Shown here one piece after another: positions 8,947 to 13,776 of a stretch of 13,776 bases of DNA. The DNA lies in the NCBI GenBank assembly GCA_001275005.1, contig JWZX01001383.1, positions 1 to 13,776 of the forward strand, in the 5' to 3' direction. The notes under the pieces are model-generated. The model was not told the origin of the DNA. It saw only the letters and a list, made by a program, of their open reading frames with translations, and searched no databases. The translations under genes and the position numbers were made by a program. The stretch comes from Chrysochromulina tobinii (taxonomy: Eukaryota; Haptophyta; Prymnesiales; Chrysochromulinaceae). How positions within the stretch are numbered: position 1 is the first letter of the stretch; every line of letters starts with the position of its first letter.

Positions 8947-9720
8947 ATGGTGTTAAATTTTGACGATGCTCGCCGGATCGCCGCCAGTCGCATGTCTGCT
9001 GCACGTGCGCGGAACGGCTGGCCCACCCCTCGCAGCTCTGCCAGGAGGTGGGACTATTTCAGTCCAGCCAAGCAGCCCAGTCCACCCAAGCAGCCGTCAC
9101 TCTCAGCCAGGCGAATGGATGTTTTCAGTGCACCAAAGCGGCCATCGCCGCTCGAGGTGCCAAAGCAGCCCAGCCCTTCGACTTCGTCGTCGCCGCAACG
9201 ACCCCACCAATCTCCGCTCGAAAGATTGCCCGACGACGGCGGAGTGCTATCGCCGGGCCTTTCCACGAAGAAGAAAAGTCCACAGCGACTTGAGTTGGAG
9301 GCCGAGCTCCTCTTTAGAGCTGAGGAGGAGTACACCCAGGACTACAGCCCCGGGGCGTGGGGAGTCCACTCCTGGAGCGACGACGACACCGCGGGACCAC
9401 AAATTGACCCGGACAATCTATTGGCGCGCGAGCGGCTCAAGTGGGCGGCGGAGGGCGCTTCGCCGCACATTGACCCGGATAATCTGTTGGCGCGCGAGCG
9501 GCTCAAGTGGGAAGCGGCGGGCGCTTCGCCGCACATTGACCCGGATAATCTATTGGCGCGCGAGCGGCTCAAGTGGGAATCGGCGTGGGCGGGGACAGAC
9601 GACGCCGACGCCGGCACGCAGGCAACTTGGTTCGGTGCGCTCTGTCGATGTTTAGGGGCGCCGACCAGCGTGCAAGCAAAGCCGCGCCGACGATATGATT
9701 TGGACCGATATTCTGCGTAG
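8947..9720 (+). CDS. Unknown protein with Ser-Pro/Lys-rich N-half and three 22-residue repeats
   Basis: A 257-residue protein I do not recognise. The ATG sits in an ideal Kozak context, GCCGCCATGG. Residues 32-77 hold two degenerate copies of a unit, ARRWDYFSPAKQPSP and ARRMDVFSAPKRPSP, in a basic region full of Ser-Pro sites (possible proline-directed phosphorylation). A short acidic helix follows (about 113-130, LELEAELLFRAEEEY). Three near-identical repeats then start at 153, 175 and 197, each with IDPDNLLARERLKW and ending ASPH in the first two. The C-terminus has WFGALCRCLG (possible lipidation at the Cys pair) and a basic tail, KPRRRYDLDRYSA. No signal peptide or TM helix is seen, so it is probably cytosolic or nuclear, perhaps a scaffold or cytoskeletal protein; that is a guess. 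It converges on the PG-repeat gene with 76 bp between stops. Kozak match, length and repeat periodicity in codon units make it a likely real gene. Confidence 0.72.
   Translation: MVLNFDDARRIAASRMSAARARNGWPTPRSSARRWDYFSPAKQPSPPKQPSLSARRMDVFSAPKRPSPLEVPKQPSPSTSSSPQRPHQSPLERLPDDGGVLSPGLSTKKKSPQRLELEAELLFRAEEEYTQDYSPGAWGVHSWSDDDTAGPQIDPDNLLARERLKWAAEGASPHIDPDNLLARERLKWEAAGASPHIDPDNLLARERLKWESAWAGTDDADAGTQATWFGALCRCLGAPTSVQAKPRRRYDLDRYSA
9403..9600 (+). repeat. Three tandem 66-bp in-frame repeats
   Basis: Units start at 9403, 9469 and 9535; the third diverges in its last third. Each encodes IDPDNLLARERLKW plus a linker. Identity extends to synonymous positions (GCGCGCGAGCGGCTCAAGTG in all three), which points to recent duplication and a possible length polymorphism. 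Confidence 0.95.
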
Positions 9721-9796
9721 AAGTAGAAATGTCAAGACACGAAATTACCGTTCACAAAGGTATCACCTATCATTCCTATCAAACACGTCTTTCGTA
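9721..9796. other. Convergent 3' spacer between repeat protein and PG-repeat protein genes
   Basis: Only 76 bases separate the TAG at 9718-9720 and the opposing TAG at 9797-9799. The spacer is clearly more AT-rich than its flanks, as expected for overlapping 3' ends. The two transcripts probably overlap. Confidence 0.5.
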
Positions 9797-10696
9797 CTAA
9801 AATTTCGCGGTTTCGAGGAGCGTGGGACCGGCACGCGGCGGCGGCCGGATGGGCAGCGGCCCATAGTCGTTGTACGAGCGGCCGAGCGGCTTTTTGTTGG
9901 ACCAGTACACGGCGCGGGCGTCGTATTGTCCGACGCCGGGCGTGGATGCGCTCCTTTCGAGTCGTTTCGCAGCCATCGTGATCGCCGGCGAACTGGGCAG
10001 CACGGCGAGATGTGCACGCTCATATTCTCCCGCCACGTGCGGGCCGGGCGAAGCTACATACTTCTTGTGCACGTACCGTTGCGCCATGGTGTACATGGGG
10101 GGCGGCGCTATCGTCTGCGACTTGTACGAGTCGTGATGATTGTACTGCGTCGGCGTCGGCGTGTGACAGTAACGGCGCGTCGGCGACGTTTCGGGGCCAC
10201 TGTCGCCGAAGCGGTCGTCAGTGCCCATTAAGGCAGCGCGCTTCGATACGGGCGAGGGTATGACGTAGTCATGCGTGCCGGGCGTGCGTTCGCGGCGGAG
10301 GGCGTGTTTCTTCGCGATCGTGAACGAGGCCGAGTTGGTCTTTCGGCTGTCCACCTGCGGTCCGACTGCAGCTGCCATCGTGACGAGCTCCGAGGGCCGG
10401 ATGGGCGTGTCGTCGCCCGCGGTACTGCCGCCGAAGGAGCGTGTGCTCGCGGTCCCAGTCGAATAACGCCCAGACATGATCGGCTGAATGCGCGAAAAGG
10501 AGGCTGTGACGCCGCTGAGGTTGGAGTGGTCGAAGCCGAGTACAGCCTCCGTATTGTAATCGCCAGGGCCCGGCACTTTGAACGAATCCTTTGCGTGGAA
10601 TGCAATTCGGTGAACCGCCAGGTTTTCGAGTCGCTTGCTCGAGCCTCCAAACGAGCCAGGTCCGCCAGGCGACTTGGGCACATCGAAGGAGGCCAT
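9797..10696 (-). CDS. Sperm-tail PG-rich repeat (STPGR/SHIPPO-like) axonemal protein
   Basis: A 299-residue protein with spaced Pro-Gly-x-x-x-Tyr motifs typical of the STPGR/SHIPPO (ODF3/CIMAP) family: VPGPGDYN (41-48), TPGTHDYVIP (138-147), TPTPTQYN (179-186, degenerate), SPGPHVAGEYE (216-226) and TPGVGQYDA (252-260). SASFTIAKK (122-130) and AITMAAKR (238-245) fit the family pattern of a short Phe/Thr segment next to the PG motifs. Such proteins bind axonemal microtubules, several as microtubule inner proteins, which implies a flagellated organism. The start MASFDVPKSPGGPGSFGG follows an in-frame but Met-less upstream stretch that runs into the cathepsin gene. No intron is needed. It lies 124 bp downstream of the cathepsin stop, on the same strand. 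The family call is strong; the exact orthologue is not determined. Confidence 0.85.
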   Translation of the reverse strand: MASFDVPKSPGGPGSFGGSSKRLENLAVHRIAFHAKDSFKVPGPGDYNTEAVLGFDHSNLSGVTASFSRIQPIMSGRYSTGTASTRSFGGSTAGDDTPIRPSELVTMAAAVGPQVDSRKTNSASFTIAKKHALRRERTPGTHDYVIPSPVSKRAALMGTDDRFGDSGPETSPTRRYCHTPTPTQYNHHDSYKSQTIAPPPMYTMAQRYVHKKYVASPGPHVAGEYERAHLAVLPSSPAITMAAKRLERSASTPGVGQYDARAVYWSNKKPLGRSYNDYGPLPIRPPPRAGPTLLETAKF

Positions 10697-10820
10697 GTCT
10701 TCTCGTGCGGAGTGTGGATCGGTTTTGTTTCGTTCGTTTTCGCATCTGAAACCGCCACACTGAAACCGCCACTCTGTCTGTCCAGGAAGGACAAAGCTCT
10801 CCCCAAAATCCGGCGACTGC
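10697..10820 (-). promoter_or_regulatory. Short intergenic/promoter region of the PG-repeat gene
   Basis: These 124 bases must hold the 3' end of the cathepsin gene and the promoter of the PG-repeat gene. Two exact direct copies of CTGAAACCGCCAC (plus strand, 10746-10758 and 10760-10772; spacing 14 bp) and a CACGTG at 10815-10820, touching the cathepsin stop codon, stand out. A regulatory role is inference. Confidence 0.4.
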
Positions 10821-11775
10821 TCACCACGTGACCTTCGGCGTGGCCCACGAGCACTCCTGCGACTCAATGCCGAGGTTATCGATACCACGTACGAGCCGGA
10901 ACCAGCCCTGCTCGCCCCAGTAGACGCCCCAGCTGTTGCGGATGAGCCAGTAGTCGACTCCTTCGTCTGTCGTGCCATACCCGGCGACCTCGATGTCGTG
11001 CTCGAGCCCCTTGGCGCCCGTCGTATCATGGAATACGCCGCCAGTGTATTCCTCAAGAGCGGCGGGCACTGCGATCGTGCACGTGATCGGACCGCGAGCC
11101 GCAATCTCCGCCATCATGTTCTCGCTGCCGAAGACCTGGCCGTGCTCCTCGGCAAACCACAGCGGAGGGTCCTGCACGGCCCAGCAGCCCTTGCCCGGCG
11201 CGCAGTTCATGCAGATGTGCATGTCCGTGCACTCGCCCGGCGCTGCAACGCCTTGAGCGATGTAGTTCTGGCACGATTCGTCTGGCACGCCCTTCTCCGC
11301 GATGTACGCGAATGCCGCCGTGGTGTCGCCGCCCGAGCAGCCGTGAGAGTGGTTCAGACCCGACTTGGGGTCCGCTGCAGTCACGCAGTGGATGAGCACC
11401 TGTGGCGCTAGGTGCACGAAGGGTGTGGATCCATTTCTCAGGATGTTGATCCGGTCGGAGAGCGCACTCGTCGCGGCGTGCGCCCAGCACGAGCCGCAGT
11501 ACTGAGGAATATGCTGGTTGCGGTTGTCGGTCCTGCGTGAGCAGTCACGCTTGCGGCTCAGCATCACGGGCAGGCGTTTGGTGGTTCGAGATCAACTGCG
11601 CTCTTAACGCGAGAGACTTGCCATTCAGATCGCGGATGTCGTACGATTTGGGCAGGTCAGACGGCTTCAAGTATGTATGCGGAAGTGGCGACTTGATTAT
11701 GGATGCCTTCGGCGATGGCGACACCTCGCGATGGCCGTGATTGTATGCGGCCGCTGTGAGCACGACGCTGAGCAT
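10821..11775 (-). CDS. Cathepsin X/Z-like cysteine peptidase (C1A)
   Basis: A papain-family lysosomal-type protease of 292 residues; cathepsin X acts mainly as a carboxypeptidase. Exon 1 is 11775-11609 and exon 2 is 11532-10821, joined across a 76-nt intron that splits codon 56. The N-terminus MLSVVLTAAA may be a short signal sequence. Mature-start landmarks are DLPKSYDIRDLNG (40-52) and then NRNQHIPQYCGSCWAH (59-74): oxyanion Gln66, catalytic Cys71 and the HIP insert that defines cathepsin X. GCSGGD lies near 120, catalytic His234 in the LEHDIEVAGYG segment (232-242), and Asn255 in IRNSWG. The catalytic set is complete. The short predicted propeptide (about 40 residues) contains no Cys, whereas human procathepsin X uses a propeptide Cys to block the active site. 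The ATG at 11775 is the only Met in the first exon frame before the family region. It sits between the membrane-protein gene and the PG-repeat gene on the same strand. Confidence 0.9.
11533..11608 (-). other. 76-nt intron in the cathepsin gene
   Basis: On the coding strand the exon ends CTC GC, then GTTAAG begins the intron and CTCACGCAG ends it, giving GC|G ACC GAC AAC in frame. A GTGAC branch-like element lies about 15 nt before the acceptor. The splice joins DLNGKSL to DNRNQHIPQYCGSCW, matching family spacing within about one residue. A GCAAGT donor a few bases upstream fails the frame test. Confidence 0.8.
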
Positions 11776-11900
11776 CTCCGACTGAAGGGCAGCGCGCGCG
11801 CGCTGTTCCCCTGGCAAGTGAGTAGCCAAGTTTGGACGGTACCGGTACCGGTAAAAAGACACCGGGGGGAGCCGGGACACACCGGTACGTCGAAACGTAT
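11776..11900 (-). promoter_or_regulatory. Short intergenic/promoter region of the cathepsin gene
   Basis: 125 bases between the stop of the upstream membrane-protein gene and the cathepsin ATG. It contains three ACCGGT palindromes (11841-11846, 11847-11852, 11881-11886), the first two back to back within GGTACCGGTACCGGT. On the minus strand a TATA-like TTTAAATA lies at about 11897-11904, overlapping the upstream gene's TAA. These are motif-based suggestions. Confidence 0.4.
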
Positions 11901-13776
11901 TTAAAGGACTTCTACAAACGAATTCCGCTCCTTGCGCGCCGTCTTCTTTTCCCACGTGCCCTTGGCCTTGCTCTCACTCTTGCCCTTGCTCTCGCCGACA
12001 CCCTTCTTACATGGACCCGTGGGCCCTGAGGTGGGCGCGAGGCGCAGCGCTGGCGACTCTTTGAGCATCGCGACCGTGACGCTTTTCGTCACCGTCGCGA
12101 ACTCGCCGTCGGGCCGTTTGTACGCCATCACGAGATTGTCGAGATGCGTGTAGCCCGCCTCCTCGCACACCTGCATGCATGCATTCCCATTCGGAGGGTG
12201 AGGGAGGTAGGACCGTACGAGACACTCAGAGGCTCTCAGTGGCCATGAGGGGCAATCAAGTGGCCATCCACGTAGCCAGCCACCTCACGCACCTCCGCGA
12301 CGAGCTCCTGCAGGTCCTCCATCGTGCTGATAGAGCCCATAGAGATCTTGAGCGCACACCGGTCGGTCGCGCTCACCTCGATGTGGAGCTTTGTGGTCGC
12401 GCGCTCCTCATCGTCACTCGCATCGGCCGTTGGGATCGCCATCGGCCGCCCACCCGCCATGAGCTTGAGCCTGTGGGGCTGACGCGCTCGCCTTTGGTGG
12501 GCTTGCCTGACTTTCATGGCGCAGTACCCAGCGAGCCCGAGCCCGAGGACCACGGCTGCCGTGTGCATCGTATTCTTCACCGCACTCGGCTTCACGATGT
12601 CCACCTGCATCGGCGGTGGCGAGGGGAACAGGCGGCTCTCCCCGCCGATGATACCGCGTCCCCACTCGCTGTCCGACATCCCCACAGGCGAAGGCGGCAT
12701 GTGGGGCGAGCTCGGGCGGCGGGCGCGGGTCGGGCGGAGGCGAGGGCGGAGGCGGCGGCGGCGAGGGCATCTCCGCACAGCAGCACGCGAGGCGCCCGAG
12801 TCCCTCGGGCAAGCCGTACGCCTGCATGGTGAACTCGTGGACTGGCGCGTTGCGCAGCTCGAGCATCACCGAGTGGTACGTGAGGCCGACCTGAAGCACA
12901 GTGCCGTCGGGTTGGAACGAGGCGATGCGGAGAGGATGCGCGCGCAGCTGCTCGCCGAAAAAGTCGAGAGTGAGCTGCGAGCCCATCAGCCAACGATCGA
13001 GGTGCACGCTGACCTCCCACAAAGTGCCCGGCGTGCTGCTCGGCGTGGTGACGAACTCGACCCGGCCTCCCAAGAAGCAGTCGCCACGCTCTGTCTGCAG
13101 GTAAGGCGGCGGCGCGGGCGGCGGCGCGGGCGGCGAGGGCGGCGGCGGCGGAGGGAAGGGGAGTATGGGCGTGCACGAGATCATCGGCATCGAATGGAAC
13201 ATGGGCGACGAGTCGAAGCCGAAGCACGAGCGACGGTCGGTGGGCATGTGATGGTTGAACGGCATGAGGCGGAAGGTGAACTGCGTCTTCATCGGCCCAG
13301 CCGCCGCCGCCGCAGCTTCCCCTGCCCGTGCCGCCGCTAATGCCGCCACAGGCGTAGCTGCCCCGTTTGCCGTCGCCGCTGCCTCCTCTCGACTTCTCAA
13401 CTGCCGGCCCGCTGGCACAGCAGCTGGATCCATATCGTCATCCTCGATGACCTGAGCTCCCCACACCTCGGACAGCCTGACCGCCGTCGTGCCAAAGTCG
13501 ATCTTCACCTTCGCACCTTGCTGCCACGTCTCGAGGTACACCTTTGACGAGACGCGGGTCTCGAACGAGTTGAGCATCGTGTACCGGGCATTCAGCTTGC
13601 ACGCGTACACGGGCGGCTCGAGGTTGCGGCAGCGCACGATCGTCGGGTTGGCCGACGGCGTGCCCACGCCGTCGATGTCAAATTGCTGGTCGTCCTGCGG
13701 CTGCATGTCGAGTTCGAGCTTGACGCGCACGCCGCCATGCGGGCCGGTGGAGCCGAGCGTGCTCATGCTGACCACG
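11901..13776 (-). CDS. Membrane protein with two related ectodomain modules, polyproline linkers and cytoplasmic ubiquitin-fold-like segment (5' partial)
   Basis: The coding strand enters from beyond 13776 with no stop, so the N-terminus (perhaps with a signal peptide) is missing. In this window: exon 13776 to 12293 with one apparent one-base slip near 12703-12706, an intron 12171-12292, and a last exon 12170-11901; about 583 residues. Two modules share a pattern of Cys, then W..G and an LDF/IDFG strand: about 59-175 (YLETWQQGAKVKIDFG; interrupted by an Ala-rich insert 117-160) and about 233-325 (HLDRWLMGSQLTLDFFG). They look like beta-sandwich, possibly carbohydrate-binding, modules; this is a weak inference. 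Polyproline linkers lie at about 206-224 and 337-356. One TM helix (about 403-420, HTAAVVLGLGLAGYCAM) is followed by Arg/His-rich sequence. The cytoplasmic part (about 460-541) has strand-strand-helix-strand-strand order (LHIEVSATDRCALKIS, STMEDLQELVAE, LVMAYKRPDGEFATV, SPALRLAP), like a PB1/RA-type beta-grasp. The tail is Lys-rich. Its stop is 125 bp from the cathepsin ATG. Confidence 0.7.
12171..12292 (-). other. 122-nt intron in the partial membrane-protein gene
   Basis: Phase-0 intron on the coding strand: GCG GAG|GTGCGTGAGG at the donor and ATGCATGCATGCAG|GTG TGC GAG at the acceptor. Splicing joins LQELVAE to VCEEAGYTHLDNLVMAYKR and completes a compact alpha/beta segment; reading on instead gives a stop after about 18 residues. 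The acceptor overlaps a TGCA-TGCA-TGCA run (12172-12183). Confidence 0.75.

Noticed and set aside
9403-9600. CRISPR-like array
   Set aside because: The 66-bp units are contiguous, in frame and without unique spacers; they are protein-coding repeats.
11545-11567. Cathepsin start at the ATG near 11564
   Set aside because: It lies within the 76-nt intron; splicing from the upstream exon restores the conserved DLPKSYDIRD segment in frame.
12516-13340. 274-codon plus-strand frame opposite the partial membrane protein
   Set aside because: It is an Arg-rich translation of the antisense of polyproline and polyalanine codons; a typical shadow frame.
1-13776. A bacterial operon, phage or defence island
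   Set aside because: Introns, a nuclear capping enzyme, Kozak contexts, an axonemal protein and a lysosomal-type protease all indicate eukaryotic nuclear DNA; no defence or mobile gene is seen.

Overview
This window looks like gene-dense nuclear DNA from a flagellated eukaryotic microalga, most plausibly a haptophyte or a similar lineage. The reasons are high GC with strong GC at third codon positions; short introns with GTGCG- or GTTAAG-type donors; a nuclear mRNA-capping guanylyltransferase; an axonemal PG-rich-repeat protein; a lysosomal-type cathepsin X; and algal-style surface proteins with LRR, IPT/TIG, SEA-like and polyproline modules. The lineage call is inference. There are no rRNA or tRNA genes, no CRISPR array and no recognisable transposon. 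Nothing looks bacterial or viral.

Layout, left to right. Plus strand: (1) mRNA guanylyltransferase, 133-1542; (2) a large secreted, type I membrane LRR receptor-like protein, 2196-5460, with one intron and one apparent one-base frame slip; (3) a saccharopine-dehydrogenase-like oxidoreductase, 6245-7450. Facing it on the minus strand is (4) a CIA30-domain protein, 7709-8551. It shares a divergent promoter region of about 395 bp with (5), a plus-strand protein of unknown function (8947-9720) carrying three near-identical 22-residue repeats. The right third is a tight minus-strand run, transcribed right to left: (8) a membrane protein with two related ectodomain modules, polyproline linkers, one TM helix and a cytoplasmic ubiquitin-fold-like segment (11901 to beyond the window edge); (7) a cathepsin X/Z-like protease (10821-11775, one 76-nt intron); and (6) a sperm-tail PG-rich-repeat (SHIPPO-like) axonemal protein (9797-10696). 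These three are separated by only about 125 bp each.

The genes do not form an obvious pathway. They look like ordinary eukaryotic neighbours: mRNA processing, cell-surface recognition, redox, organelle assembly, axoneme and proteolysis. The points most worth a second look are the modular receptor-like proteins 2 and 8, the unknown repeat protein 5, and two places where an otherwise convincing reading frame needs one fewer C. Smaller curiosities are a duplicated segment carrying branch-point-like motifs in an intron, an 18-bp perfect palindrome upstream of gene 3, and very short intergenic regions on the right. Introns were placed by frame, splice dinucleotides and family continuity, not by transcript data.
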